This document shows, piece by piece, positions 51,685 to 59,872 of a DNA stretch of 59,872 nt. A program made the position numbers and the translations under genes. Under the pieces are notes generated by a model. That model had not been told where the DNA came from. It saw nothing but the letters and a program-made list of their open reading frames with translations, and made no database searches. Numbering within the stretch: position 1 is the stretch's first letter; every line of letters starts with the position of its first letter. The stretch covers positions 1 to 59,872 of the forward strand of contig NZ_PVNK01000257.1 of the NCBI RefSeq assembly GCF_002994615.1, read 5' to 3'. The stretch is from Enhygromyxa salina (GTDB taxonomy: Bacteria; Myxococcota_A; Polyangia; Nannocystales; Nannocystaceae).

Positions 51685-53913
51685 TCACTCGTGGACGTGG
51701 ACAGGCACGCGCTCGCGGGCACACGCGGGGTCCCGCTCGCCACAGGCTGAGGCGAGGTGAGGCTGGTCGTCGGGTTTGCGATGGACAAAATAGGCTTCGA
51801 GCGCCGCGTCTGCGCGGGGATCCTCGAGGGCCTGGAGCGCGAGGGCCTGCGTACGCAGCAAGGCCGGGTCGCGCGGTCGCAGGGCCAAGGCGGCGGCCGA
51901 GACCTCGAGCGCGCGGCGGTGCATGCCCGCGCTGCCGCACGCGGTCGCGAGCTCGGCCGCGAGCTTGGGCGAGCCGGGGCTCGCGGCCAGGGCTCGCTCG
52001 AGGTGGGGCACGGCCTGCTCCCAGCGCCAGACCTTGGCCAGCGCGCGCCCACGCAGGAGGTGGGGGTAGGGGTGCTCGGGCGCGAGCTTGGCGATCCGAT
52101 CGGCGATCTCGAGGGCCTCGTCGGCTCGACCCTGGCGCGCGGCGATGGCCCCGAGCGCGGCGAGGATCCGGGCCCTGGCGGCGTCGCGCTCGGCCTCGGG
52201 GAGCTCCGCTCGCTCGAGGGCGAGCTCGGCGGCGGCGAGGGCCTCGCGGGCCTCGGGCAGCCGCTCTTGAACCTGGTGCGAGAGGGCCACGCCGAGCTCC
52301 CACAGGCGCTCGTGATCGAGGCGGCCCGGCTGACCTCGACCCCCGCCGGTCAAGCTCAGCGCGGCCCGAGAGATCTCGGTGACCGGCAGCTCGACGCAAG
52401 GGTCGAGGTCTTGGCCGATCAGGCTCGAGGTCGCGGCCAGGAACGCGCGGCCCTGCTTGGTCTTGGACTGACGGCAGGTCTCGTCGGCAAGCTCGAGGGC
52501 GCGGCTGCGGTGCAGGAGCCGGGCCTCGACGTGCAGGGGACCGACGGCGTCGCTCGGGAGCTCGACGGCGTAGCGCACGACCACGGCGTCGCGCGGGCCG
52601 ACCGTATGATCGAAGGCCACGGCGCGGAAGCGCTCGATCTCGCGAGCGCTGCGCAGCTGGCCGTGCTCATCGACGACGCCCGCGCGGAGGCGATGGACCT
52701 CGCCGCTGTCTTGTTCGAGGCTGGCGACGACGCGGCCCTGATCATCGAGCACCCGCAGGGCGATCCAGGTGTCCTGGGCGTCGCGGGTGCCCCCGGGGAA
52801 GCGGTGGCCGACGGCGAGGTTGCGGACGACCAGATCCACGACCATGCGCCCGCGGGCGGCGGGGTCGAGCCCGGCCCCGAGCAGGTGCCGGGCGCCGTCG
52901 AGCTCGACCGCGGCGACGTCGACGCTCGCTACCCCGCGCAGGAACTCCTGGACCCGCGCGAGGGTCTCGCCGTCGCCGCGCATGGCCGCGAGCCAGGTGT
53001 GCCCGCCGATGAAGCGGTGCGAGCGGAGCTTGCCGTCGGCTCCGATCGCGGGGTCCGTCGCGCCCGGCGCGGCCTCGCGCGGCATGTGACAGTCGGCGCA
53101 GTGGCGCTCTCGCACGGGCGTGTCGAGGCGCAGCTTGCTGCCCGCGTAGCTCGAGTCGCGCCAGGGCCCGAGCTCGTCGGTCCCGCCGAGGTGGTGCGGG
53201 TGGCCGGTCTCGACCCCGAGGAAGGCCCGGTGGCACGAGCCGCACTGCTCGCGGGCGGGGCCCATGGCGTCGCGGTGGCGCTCGATGCTGGCCTCGTCGT
53301 CGAGCTCGGGGATCGGGATCGGCGACGCCGCGAGGGTGTAGCTGCCGTTGCCGTCGGGCGTCGACTCGGCCACGCCGTGGCAGCTGACACAGCCGACGCC
53401 GACGTGAGCGCGGGGCTCGGCGGCGGGGATCTCGGCGTCCATGGCCCGGTCGACGAGCAGCGCGGGGTCGTGGCAGCCCGCGCAAAAGCGGCTGCGCGCG
53501 GGGCCGTCATCTTGGTCCCGGAAGCGCTCGATCGAGCGGCGGTAGATCGGGTTGTTGAAGCTCGCGAAGGAGTGGGCGCTGATCCGCCACTGCGCGGCGA
53601 TCTCCTCGTGGCAGCTGGCGCAGTTGTCGTAGTCGGCGACCTGAGCCCCGGTCGGCGGGTGATCGCCCGGGGCGATGTCGGTCGAGGCCGGGGCGAAGCT
53701 GGTCGCGGCCGCGTGGATGAAGGGCGCGGCGAGGGGGCCAGCCTCGCTCGGGGCTTCGCTGACCTCCGCGATCGCGAGCGCGCTCGCGTCCGCGTCCGCG
53801 GGCACCGAGCGCGGCGCCTCGCTCTCGCCCTGCCGACACCCGAGCGTGGTCACGAGGCCGAGGGCCAGGACCAGGCCCGAACGCTGGCGCTCGATCGCCA
53901 TCGCCATGCTCAT
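51685..53913 (-). CDS. Pentaheme c554-type cytochrome lipoprotein with C-terminal TPR region
   Basis: The 742-residue protein starts MSMAMAIERQRSGLVLALGL with lipobox TTLGC (Cys 26). Five CxxCH heme sites are at 98-102 (CASCH), 144-148 (CAGCH), 175-179 (CVSCH), 224-228 (CGSCH) and 272-276 (CADCH), in a cytochrome-c554-like order with the typical HCADCHMPRE end. A beta-rich middle domain follows (VVDLVVRNLAVGHRFPGGTRDAQDTWIALRV), then a C-terminal TPR helical array (about 560-720) for protein binding. The ATG overlaps the DUF2330 stop (ATGA). Probably an extracytoplasmic electron carrier. Its last 367 bp occur again at 21687-22053. Confidence 0.92.
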   Translation of the reverse strand: MSMAMAIERQRSGLVLALGLVTTLGCRQGESEAPRSVPADADASALAIAEVSEAPSEAGPLAAPFIHAAATSFAPASTDIAPGDHPPTGAQVADYDNCASCHEEIAAQWRISAHSFASFNNPIYRRSIERFRDQDDGPARSRFCAGCHDPALLVDRAMDAEIPAAEPRAHVGVGCVSCHGVAESTPDGNGSYTLAASPIPIPELDDEASIERHRDAMGPAREQCGSCHRAFLGVETGHPHHLGGTDELGPWRDSSYAGSKLRLDTPVRERHCADCHMPREAAPGATDPAIGADGKLRSHRFIGGHTWLAAMRGDGETLARVQEFLRGVASVDVAAVELDGARHLLGAGLDPAARGRMVVDLVVRNLAVGHRFPGGTRDAQDTWIALRVLDDQGRVVASLEQDSGEVHRLRAGVVDEHGQLRSAREIERFRAVAFDHTVGPRDAVVVRYAVELPSDAVGPLHVEARLLHRSRALELADETCRQSKTKQGRAFLAATSSLIGQDLDPCVELPVTEISRAALSLTGGGRGQPGRLDHERLWELGVALSHQVQERLPEAREALAAAELALERAELPEAERDAARARILAALGAIAARQGRADEALEIADRIAKLAPEHPYPHLLRGRALAKVWRWEQAVPHLERALAASPGSPKLAAELATACGSAGMHRRALEVSAAALALRPRDPALLRTQALALQALEDPRADAALEAYFVHRKPDDQPHLASACGERDPACARERVPVHVHE

Positions 53914-55553
53914 CGCCGCCGACGGATCAGGCCGGCCAGCCCGAGCAGCCCGAAGGCCGCGAGCGCACCTGCGCCCCAGGGGTTGTCGTCGGCCGTCGAG
54001 CAGTGCGCGCAGCCGCCCTCGTTGGTGTTGCCGCCGTCGTTGCCCTGGGCCGCTCGCTCGCGCTCTCGAGCGTGGGGGATCTCGGTGGCAGGGGCGGCGC
54101 CGCCGAGCCCGAGCTCTCGGTGCGTGGCCGCGGTCACGAAGGTGTCGAGCTTGGCGTCGCGCTCGACGAAGGCGAGGTCCCGCGCGACCTTCATGCCGCC
54201 GCCGTCCTCGCTTTGGTGGTTGGCCGGCGGCCCGCCCCAGCGGCCAAACTGCGGGTTTTGGCAGGTCACGGGCCCGTCCCAATAGTGGCGGATGATGTAG
54301 CGGGCCTGGAAGTTGTCCTCGCCGTATTCGGCCGGCCGTGAGCTGCGCTCGAGGACCCCGTCTTCTCGGATGAACTCGCGCCCGCCGACGATCGGCGGGG
54401 CCTCGCGGAAGACCAGATCTTCGCCGAGCGAGGCCTTGTCGTAGCGCGCGTGGAGGCGCGTGAGGGTGAACTCCGAGGTCACGCCCCACTCGTCCGTCAG
54501 CTTGCCTTGATCGTCAAAGTAGCGGGCCAGGCTCGGGAGCACGTCGGCCCCGAGGACCCGGAGCTCCTGGCCGCTCAAGGCCGGGACCGGGCAGGGATCA
54601 CAGGTCGACGCGGCCCAGGCGTACTCGGTGACGACGGCCTGGGGGTTCTGGGCGAGGGTGTGATCGAAGAGCGAGGCGTAGAAGGGCCCGAAGCGCTCGC
54701 GGGTCTCGTCCTTGACCTCGAGGTTGGTCGGGATCGTGACGTTGTCGTAGTTGGCGACCTCGTAGCGCTTGTGCTGACCGAGGATGTGGACGAGCAGGTC
54801 CTGATCGCCGTTGCTGTTGATCAGCCCGAGCCGGACCGGGAGGCTGAACTCGTCGCTGTCGTAGTGAAAGCGCAGCGGCGAGAGCTGGGCCTGGCCCTGC
54901 TCGTTGAACGCGACCTTGGACACGTCGACCTTGGCGACGAAGAATTTCATGCCCGACTGGACATAGGGCTCGAGCACCGGGCCGGCGCCCTCGGGGATCT
55001 TGTAGCCGTTGTCGCGCAGCCACGCGTCGAGGCCGGTCGAGTCCTGGGCCCCGAGCACGACGATCTCGTACTCGCCGACGGTGAACTCGGCCTCGATCGT
55101 CACGCCGTAGTCCGTCGCAGCCTCGGCCGCGGCGCTCGGCGCCATCGCCATCGTCTTGCGCCGAAACCTGAGCTTGCTCTCCTTGTCGAGCGGCGGCTCG
55201 TAGCAAGGGTCTTGCTCCCAGTACTCGACCAGGCGCGGGGCCGCGAGCTGATCGACGCGCTCGAAGACGTCGCGCTCGAGGGTCTTGACGTCGTCCTCGG
55301 CGAGGACGACGGGCACGGGCACGACCATCGCAAAATTCTCGGGCGGGCCCTGGTAGTTGTTCTGCATGGCCAAGACGGTGCGCTTGCCGTCGCGCATCAT
55401 CACGACCATGGTCGCGTTGTTGTAGAGCGCCGCGTCGGCGCCCGCGACGTAGAAGCCGCAAAAGGCCTCGGCCGAAGGTGGCGCGGCGAGCAGCGCGAGC
55501 CCGGCGAGGCCGAGGCCGACGAGGGAGCCGGTGAGCGAGTGAAGCTTGGTCAT
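53910..55553 (-). CDS. DUF2330 protein with MYXO-CTERM-like tail (paralogue 1)
   Basis: This 547-residue protein has a signal peptide and the DUF2330 start AFCGFYVAGADAALYNNATM, then VVMMRDGKRTVLAMQNNYQG, EYEIVVLGAQDSTGLDAWLRDNGY and LFDHTLAQNPQAVVTEYAW. The C-terminus (GCAHCSTADDNPWGAGALAA, a hydrophobic segment, RRRR) is of MYXO-CTERM sorting type, indicating surface anchoring after processing. DUF2330 has no proven function. It is the third of three tandem paralogues and is coupled by ATGA to the multiheme cytochrome gene. Confidence 0.9.
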   Translation of the reverse strand: MTKLHSLTGSLVGLGLAGLALLAAPPSAEAFCGFYVAGADAALYNNATMVVMMRDGKRTVLAMQNNYQGPPENFAMVVPVPVVLAEDDVKTLERDVFERVDQLAAPRLVEYWEQDPCYEPPLDKESKLRFRRKTMAMAPSAAAEAATDYGVTIEAEFTVGEYEIVVLGAQDSTGLDAWLRDNGYKIPEGAGPVLEPYVQSGMKFFVAKVDVSKVAFNEQGQAQLSPLRFHYDSDEFSLPVRLGLINSNGDQDLLVHILGQHKRYEVANYDNVTIPTNLEVKDETRERFGPFYASLFDHTLAQNPQAVVTEYAWAASTCDPCPVPALSGQELRVLGADVLPSLARYFDDQGKLTDEWGVTSEFTLTRLHARYDKASLGEDLVFREAPPIVGGREFIREDGVLERSSRPAEYGEDNFQARYIIRHYWDGPVTCQNPQFGRWGGPPANHQSEDGGGMKVARDLAFVERDAKLDTFVTAATHRELGLGGAAPATEIPHARERERAAQGNDGGNTNEGGCAHCSTADDNPWGAGALAAFGLLGLAGLIRRRR

Positions 55554-55560
55554 GGCGTGT

Positions 55561-57315
55561 TCAGTCGTGGTTGCGGCGGCGGACGCCGGCGAAGATCGTG
55601 AGCGCGAGGAGGCCGAAGCCGAGGCCGCCGAGCGGCGTGTCGTGGTCGACGTCGCAACGACAGCTCCCGCCGTCAGCTTTCTCCTTGGCCGCGGGGTCGG
55701 CCTCGTCGGCCTTGGCGGGCGCGGCAGCTTGGGGGTCTGGCTGCTTGGTCTGGGGGTCTGCGGGCGCCTCGGGGCTGGTTGCGCCCTCGCCGGAGTCGGC
55801 GCTCGGTGAAGCTGGGGTCGCGCTCGCGGCGACGCCCAGGATCGCGCCGGACTCCGCGGTCACGAAGCTCCCGAGCGAGGCCGTGCGGTCGACCGTCGCG
55901 AGCTTGCGCGCGACGCTCGGCTGCGGCTTTTGATTGGGGTTCTTCGGCGGCCCGCCCCAGACCCCGCGCTCGGGCTTCTCGCACTCGATCGCGCCGGTCC
56001 ACGGGTGGCGAATGATGTAGCGGGCCTGGAACTGGTTTTGCGACGAGGGCTGGGTCCCGCGCTCGAGCTGACCATTCTCTTGCATGAATTCGCGCCCGCC
56101 CGCGATGCCCGGGGCCTCCTCGAACACGAGATCCTCACCGAGCGAGCGCTGGTCGTAGCGCGCGTGGAGGCGCGTGAGCACGAACTCGCTGGGCACGCGA
56201 GCCTCCAGGCTCGGGTCGATCTGCTCGCCGTCGAGCTGGCCGGCGTAGGCCGGGAGCACGTCGGCGCCGAGGGTCACGAGCTCGGCGAGGGTCAGCGCGG
56301 GCTCGGGGCAGGGGTCGCAGGTGCTGGCCGACCACGCGTACTCGGTGACCACGGCCTTGGGGTGCTGCGCGAGGGTGTGATCGAAGAGCGAGACGTAAAA
56401 GGACCCGAAGCGATCCCGGACCGCGTCCTTGACCTCGAGGTTGGTCGGGATCGGGACGTTGGGGTAGTTCGAGACCTGGTAGCGCTTGCCCCGGGCGAGC
56501 ACGTGGACGAGCAAGTCCTGGGCTCCAGCCTCGGCGCCGTCGCCCTCGCCCTTCCCTTTGCTGGGGGCGTTGATCAGGCCGAGGCGGATCGGCAGCGCGA
56601 ACTGATCGCTGTCGTAGTGAAAGCGCAGCGGCGACAAGGTCGCGCGCTTGGAGCCGTCGGGCTGGCGCTCGAATGTGACCTTCTCGACGTCGACCTTGGC
56701 GACGAAGAATTTCATGCCGCCCTCGACGTAGGGCCGCAGCAGCGGCTCGGCGCCCGCGGGGATCTGGTAGCCGCTCTCGCGCAGCCACGCGTCGAGGCCG
56801 GTCGAGTCCGAGGCCGACAAGATCACGATCTCGTACTCGGCGACGGTGAACTGGGCCTCGATCTCGACGCCGTAGTCCTCGGCGCTCTCCTCTTCCACTG
56901 CGGACGTGGGCATGGCGCCGCTGCCCCGGGGTTTCCTGAAACCTCCGTCGACCCAGGGGGCGCAGGGATCTTGCTCCCAGTACTCGACCAGGCGCGGGGC
57001 GGCGAGCTTGTCGACGCGATCGAAGACCTCGCGCGGGAGGGTCTTGACGTCGTCCTCGCCGAGGACCACGGGCACCGGGACGACCATCGCAAAGTCCTCC
57101 GGCGGGCCCTGGTAGTCGTTTTGCATGGCCAGGACCGTGCGCTTGCCGTCGCGCATCATCACGACCATGGTCGCGTCGTTGAGCAGCTGCGCGTCGGCGC
57201 CCGCGACGTAGAAGCCGCAGAAGGCGTCGGCCGGCTGAGGCGCGGCGGTCGCGACCCCGACGCCGATCGCGGCGGCGATCGCCAAGCCCAGGCTCACTCG
57301 GGCGCGGGGGCTCAT
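55561..57315 (-). CDS. DUF2330 protein with MYXO-CTERM-like tail (paralogue 2)
   Basis: The 584-residue protein starts MSPRARVSLGLAIAAAIGVG (signal peptide) and has the same architecture: AFCGFYVAGADAQLLNDATM, VVMMRDGKRTVLAMQNDYQG, YEIVILSASDSTGLDAWLRE, VTEYAWSASTCDPCPEPAL. It ends in an Ala/Pro/Glu linker, GGSCRCDVDHDTPLGG, a hydrophobic segment and VRRRN, a MYXO-CTERM-like tail. The ATG overlaps the stop of paralogue 3 (ATGA). Seven bases separate its stop from the start of paralogue 1. An insertion (PSKGKGEGDGAEAG) is peculiar to this copy. Confidence 0.9.
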   Translation of the reverse strand: MSPRARVSLGLAIAAAIGVGVATAAPQPADAFCGFYVAGADAQLLNDATMVVMMRDGKRTVLAMQNDYQGPPEDFAMVVPVPVVLGEDDVKTLPREVFDRVDKLAAPRLVEYWEQDPCAPWVDGGFRKPRGSGAMPTSAVEEESAEDYGVEIEAQFTVAEYEIVILSASDSTGLDAWLRESGYQIPAGAEPLLRPYVEGGMKFFVAKVDVEKVTFERQPDGSKRATLSPLRFHYDSDQFALPIRLGLINAPSKGKGEGDGAEAGAQDLLVHVLARGKRYQVSNYPNVPIPTNLEVKDAVRDRFGSFYVSLFDHTLAQHPKAVVTEYAWSASTCDPCPEPALTLAELVTLGADVLPAYAGQLDGEQIDPSLEARVPSEFVLTRLHARYDQRSLGEDLVFEEAPGIAGGREFMQENGQLERGTQPSSQNQFQARYIIRHPWTGAIECEKPERGVWGGPPKNPNQKPQPSVARKLATVDRTASLGSFVTAESGAILGVAASATPASPSADSGEGATSPEAPADPQTKQPDPQAAAPAKADEADPAAKEKADGGSCRCDVDHDTPLGGLGFGLLALTIFAGVRRRNHD

Positions 57316-58973
57316 AGCGAGCCTCCCTCGGCCACGCGGCGACGCCTGGACAGCCCGAGCAAGCCGAGCCCGAGCACGCTGGCCAGGGCGCCGAGCGGGG
57401 CCGGCTCCTCGGCGCTGCACGAGCAGCCCTTTTTGGTCTGCTCGGCCTTCTCGGCCTTCTCCTCGGCTCGCTGGGTCCGCTTGGGGCGCTCGTCGGGCGG
57501 GGTCTCGCCTTCGAGCTTCAAGGCAGCGTGGGCCGAGCTGGTCACGAAGCTCGACAGCTTGGCGTCGCGCGACTCGAACGCGAGCTGCCGCGCGACCTCG
57601 ACCTGGCCCTGGCCCTGGCCCTCGTGTCCGCTCGGCGGCCCGCCCCATTGATCCCACAGCGGCCGCATGCACCGCACGGCGCCCTCCCAGTAGTGCAGGA
57701 TCACGTAGCGGCCCTGGAAGCTGTTCCAGTCGCCGGTCTCGCGGACCTCGGGGTCGACCTTGCCGTTGACCGGCATGCCCTGACCCCCCGCGATGCCCTT
57801 GGCCCGCTCGAACACCAGATCCTCGCCGAGCGTGTCCTTGTCGTAGCGTGCGTGGAGGCGCGTGAGCACGAAGTCACCCGAGATCTGCCAGCGGACGTCG
57901 CTGTCTTGTTTGAGCTGGCCCTGGTCGTCGAAGCCCGCGGCGTAGCGCGGGAGCACGTCGGCGCCGAGCACGATCAGCTCTTCGGTGCTGAGGCCGGGCT
58001 CGGGGCAGGGATCGCAGCTGCTCGCCGACCACGCGTACTCGGTCACGACGGCCTTGGGGTTTTGGGCCAGGGTGTGATCGAAGAGCGAGACGTAGAATTG
58101 GCCGAAGCGCTCGCGGACCTCGTCCTTGACCACGAGGTTGGTCGGGATCGTGACGTTGGGATAGTTGGCGGCCTGGTAGCGCTCCTTGGGCGCGAGCACG
58201 TGGACGAGGAGATCCTGGGGGCCCCTGGCGTTGATCAGGCCCAGGCGCAGGGGCAGCGCGAAGTCCTGGCTGTCGTAGTGAAAGCGCAGCGGCGAGAGCA
58301 TCGCCTGCTTGGTCCCGTCGGGCCGGGTCTCGAACTCGACCTTCTGGGCGTCGACCTTGGCGACGAAGAACTTCATGCCACCTTCGACGTAGGGGCGCAG
58401 GACCGGCTCGGCGCCCTCGGGGATGTTGTAGTCCTCGCTGCGCAGCCAGGTGTCGAGGCCGGTCGAGTCCTCGGCCGACAAGATCACGACCTCGTACTCG
58501 CCGACCACGAACTCGGCCTCGATCTTCACGCCGAAGTCGCCGGGCGCGCTGGCCGACTCCATGACGCTGCCTTCGTCTTTGAAGCGCTCGCGTCGCTGCT
58601 CGCGCTGTCGTCGTCGGGCCTCGCAGGGATCTTGCTCCCAGTACTCGACCAGGCGCGGGGCCGCGAGCTTGTCGACGTGATCGAAGACCTCGCGGGGCAG
58701 GGTCTTGACGTCGCCCTCTTGGAGCACGACGGGGACCGGGATGACCAGGGCGAAGTCCTCGGGCGGGCCCTGATAGTCGTTTTGCATCGACAGGACCGTG
58801 CGCTGGCCGTCGCGCATCATCACGACCATGGTCGCGTCGTTGAACAGCTCGGCGTCGGCGCCCGCGACATAAAAGCCGCAGAAGGCCTCGGCCGGGGCTG
58901 CGGCGCCGAGGTACGCGCCCGCGCCGGTCGCCAGCGTCGCGCTCAGGGTCAGGAACTTCAGCTTGGTGTGCAT
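57312..58973 (-). CDS. DUF2330 protein with MYXO-CTERM-like tail (paralogue 3)
   Basis: The 553-residue protein starts MHTKLKFLTLSATLATGAGA. An upstream extension to 59108 exists but lacks a signal. The domain begins AFCGFYVAGADAELFNDATM and shows VVMMRDGQRTVLSMQNDYQG, YEVVILSAEDSTGLDTWLRS and VTEYAWSASSCDPCPEPGL. The C-terminus has GCSCSAEEPAPLGALASVLG and SRRRR. It is the first gene of the four-gene leftward operon. Three conserved cysteines in the first 120 residues and the CDPC motif are common to all paralogues. Confidence 0.9.
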   Translation of the reverse strand: MHTKLKFLTLSATLATGAGAYLGAAAPAEAFCGFYVAGADAELFNDATMVVMMRDGQRTVLSMQNDYQGPPEDFALVIPVPVVLQEGDVKTLPREVFDHVDKLAAPRLVEYWEQDPCEARRRQREQRRERFKDEGSVMESASAPGDFGVKIEAEFVVGEYEVVILSAEDSTGLDTWLRSEDYNIPEGAEPVLRPYVEGGMKFFVAKVDAQKVEFETRPDGTKQAMLSPLRFHYDSQDFALPLRLGLINARGPQDLLVHVLAPKERYQAANYPNVTIPTNLVVKDEVRERFGQFYVSLFDHTLAQNPKAVVTEYAWSASSCDPCPEPGLSTEELIVLGADVLPRYAAGFDDQGQLKQDSDVRWQISGDFVLTRLHARYDKDTLGEDLVFERAKGIAGGQGMPVNGKVDPEVRETGDWNSFQGRYVILHYWEGAVRCMRPLWDQWGGPPSGHEGQGQGQVEVARQLAFESRDAKLSSFVTSSAHAALKLEGETPPDERPKRTQRAEEKAEKAEQTKKGCSCSAEEPAPLGALASVLGLGLLGLSRRRRVAEGGSL

Positions 58974-59123
58974 GGGGGTCTTCCTTGCTCGAGTGTCCCG
59001 GAGGCGAGCCATGAGCGCCGTGAACTCGCGGGCGCGGACAGGAGCCCGATGGTACGGGGTGTCGCGCCGCTGACGCAGAACTTTCTCGTCACCGACTGCG
59101 GTCTTCACCCCAAGAGGGCGCTT

Positions 59124-59636
59124 TTATTTGTCGTTGCCCGAGCCGACGACTCCGCGCAGGAGCGGGGAGCGCCAGCGGCACGCGGGGCCGTCGCTCGCGG
59201 GGGCCGGCGTCGGCTGCTCCTGGGCCTTGGCGGGGGCTTGGGGCAGCGGCTCGAGCAGCCACGCCTCGGCCTCGGCGAGCTCGTGAAACGAGCGCATTTT
59301 TACGCCGACAGAGATCGCGCGCATGTTGCTGGCGATGCGCTTGAGGTCGGACCGGACCAGCAGCGCGACCTTGTCGTGGAGCCGGCCCGCGTCGACCCAG
59401 GTTCGGAGGATTGTGTTGACCGCTTCGGTCGGGGCCGGCATGTCGCGGGTGTCGAACAACACCCCGCGGCTGCCGCTTTGAGCGAGGGCATCGTCGACGG
59501 CGGCGAGGATCGTCCGTGCGCGGAGCTCGTCCGGCACGGACTCGTTGCAGACGAACACATACCCGTCCACAACCTCGACTTCGCCGCCAAGGAAGATCAC
59601 GTGGTCAGCATTGCCCACGTGTGCTGCCCCGTCCAC
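59124..59636 (-). CDS. STAS / SpoIIAA-like protein
   Basis: The roughly 170-residue protein from a GTG at 59636 (VDGAAHVGNADHVIFLGGEV) contains VEVVDGYVFVCNESVPDELRARTILAAVDDALAQSGSRGVLFDTRDM, then LHDKVALLVRSDLKRIASNMRAISVGVKMRSFHELAEAEAWLL. This is the pattern of SpoIIAA-like/STAS domain proteins, which are small cytoplasmic regulators. A Pro-rich tail follows. The exact start is uncertain: the frame continues upstream without a convincing ATG. The 150-nt gap to the DUF2330 operon holds that operon's promoter. Confidence 0.7.
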   Translation of the reverse strand: MDGAAHVGNADHVIFLGGEVEVVDGYVFVCNESVPDELRARTILAAVDDALAQSGSRGVLFDTRDMPAPTEAVNTILRTWVDAGRLHDKVALLVRSDLKRIASNMRAISVGVKMRSFHELAEAEAWLLEPLPQAPAKAQEQPTPAPASDGPACRWRSPLLRGVVGSGNDK

Positions 59637-59649
59637 ATGAAAATTGGAG

Positions 59650-59872
59650 CTACGCCATCTCGCTGAGGCCGCGAGCGATGCGTGCGAGTCCCTCGGTGAG
59701 CACCGCTCGCGAGGTCGCAAAGCAGATCCGGATGTGGCCCTCGGCGCTAGCAGCCCGGGGTGCAATGCATCGTGTCGCCTCGCGCCGGAATTTTTGCCGA
59801 GGGCGCGAAGCCAAAACGCCGCTGTACCGGGCGTACTGCAAGTTTTGGCGACAAAGCCCTCGGCGAAAAGGC
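59650..59872 (-). CDS. Aminotransferase C-terminus with in-frame palindromic insertion, 5' part outside window
   Basis: After the element, the minus strand reads SAEGHIRICFATSRAVLTEG and LARIARGLSEMA to a stop at 59650, the typical end of a class I/II (PLP-dependent) aminotransferase, where G.IR.SFATS...L.EGL.RI is conserved. The element upstream is read in a phase without its TAG, so the frame stays open through all visible element sequence (59748-59872). Because the element is 165 bp, the reading frame should be kept and a 55-residue insert added. Whether the rest of the gene continues in frame lies outside the window. Confidence 0.6.
   Translation of the reverse strand, partial: PFRRGLCRQNLQYARYSGVLASRPRQKFRREATRCIAPRAASAEGHIRICFATSRAVLTEGLARIARGLSEMA
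59748..59872 (-). repeat. Palindromic element copy 9 (cut by window end)
   Basis: TAGCAGCCCGGGGTGCAATG and the next 105 bases match the element in the orientation of copy 3. The remaining 40 or so bases lie beyond the window. It is inside an aminotransferase gene, in a phase that avoids its own stops. Confidence 0.88.

Noticed and set aside
57528..59666. 712-codon plus-strand frame opposite the DUF2330 genes
   Set aside because: It has no recognisable domain. The minus strand carries DUF2330 motifs and signal peptides throughout.

Overview
The window is high-GC DNA from what looks like a myxobacterium, most likely of the Nannocystis/Plesiocystis/Enhygromyxa group. The reasons are acidic (Gly-Asp)n lipoprotein linkers, many outer-membrane-type lipoproteins, Ser/Thr kinases paired with ECF sigma factors, AgmX/PglI-type C-terminal domains, and three DUF2330 proteins with MYXO-CTERM-like tails. 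No rRNA, tRNA or CRISPR array was found. Taxonomy and functions come from recognised motifs and gene context, without a database search.

Layout. 1-7.6 kb: a (GD)n/PPC-like secreted protein, an amidohydrolase lipoprotein, a Cys-rich secreted protein, a kinase divergent from a sigma factor, an XRE regulator and an FAD amine oxidase. 8.1-16.1 kb: a Coq4-like protein, a lipoprotein, and a tight leftward five-gene operon (imelysin, di-heme oxidoreductase, imelysin-like, HTTM protein, lipoprotein) behind Fur-box-like palindromes, probably iron-regulated. 16.4-21.6 kb: a SUMF1-like protein with a parallel beta-helix lipoprotein, then a quinol-type nitric oxide reductase. 21.7-24.4 kb: a scarred region with a duplicated cytochrome tail, an IS91-like scrap, a broken GNAT gene and an unknown gene. 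24.5-30.7 kb: an ECF sigma factor with a WD40 kinase, an AgmX-like protein and an FG-GAP-like lipoprotein. 30.8-32.8 kb: IS1380- and IS91-type debris. 33.3-38.1 kb: a type VI secretion accessory operon (DUF6484, kinase-like, two DUF2169, PAAR-like). 38.1-47.1 kb: lipoproteins, a c-heme lipoprotein coupled to a sulfatase, unknown genes and a serpin. 47.1-51.1 kb: more IS91-like debris and a ruined serine protease. 51.1-59.6 kb: a lipoprotein and a coupled operon of three DUF2330 paralogues with a pentaheme cytochrome, then a STAS-like protein. 59.65 kb to the end: the C-terminus of an aminotransferase carrying a palindromic insertion.

The most unusual content is a family of 165-bp palindromic elements. 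Three complete typical copies, one divergent complete copy, one copy cut by the window edge, and four fragments are visible. Each typical copy runs from TAGCAG to CTGCTAG, is 55 codons long, folds into one long hairpin, and has no internal stop in any of the six frames. The only stops are the terminal TAGs, in one phase per strand. Copies lie inside a GNAT gene, a serine-protease gene and an aminotransferase gene, and fragments supply the stop codons of three further genes. This resembles the Rickettsia palindromic elements in behaviour but is a different sequence. Several copies lie near IS91-type remnants, which suggests, without proving, a mobilisation route.
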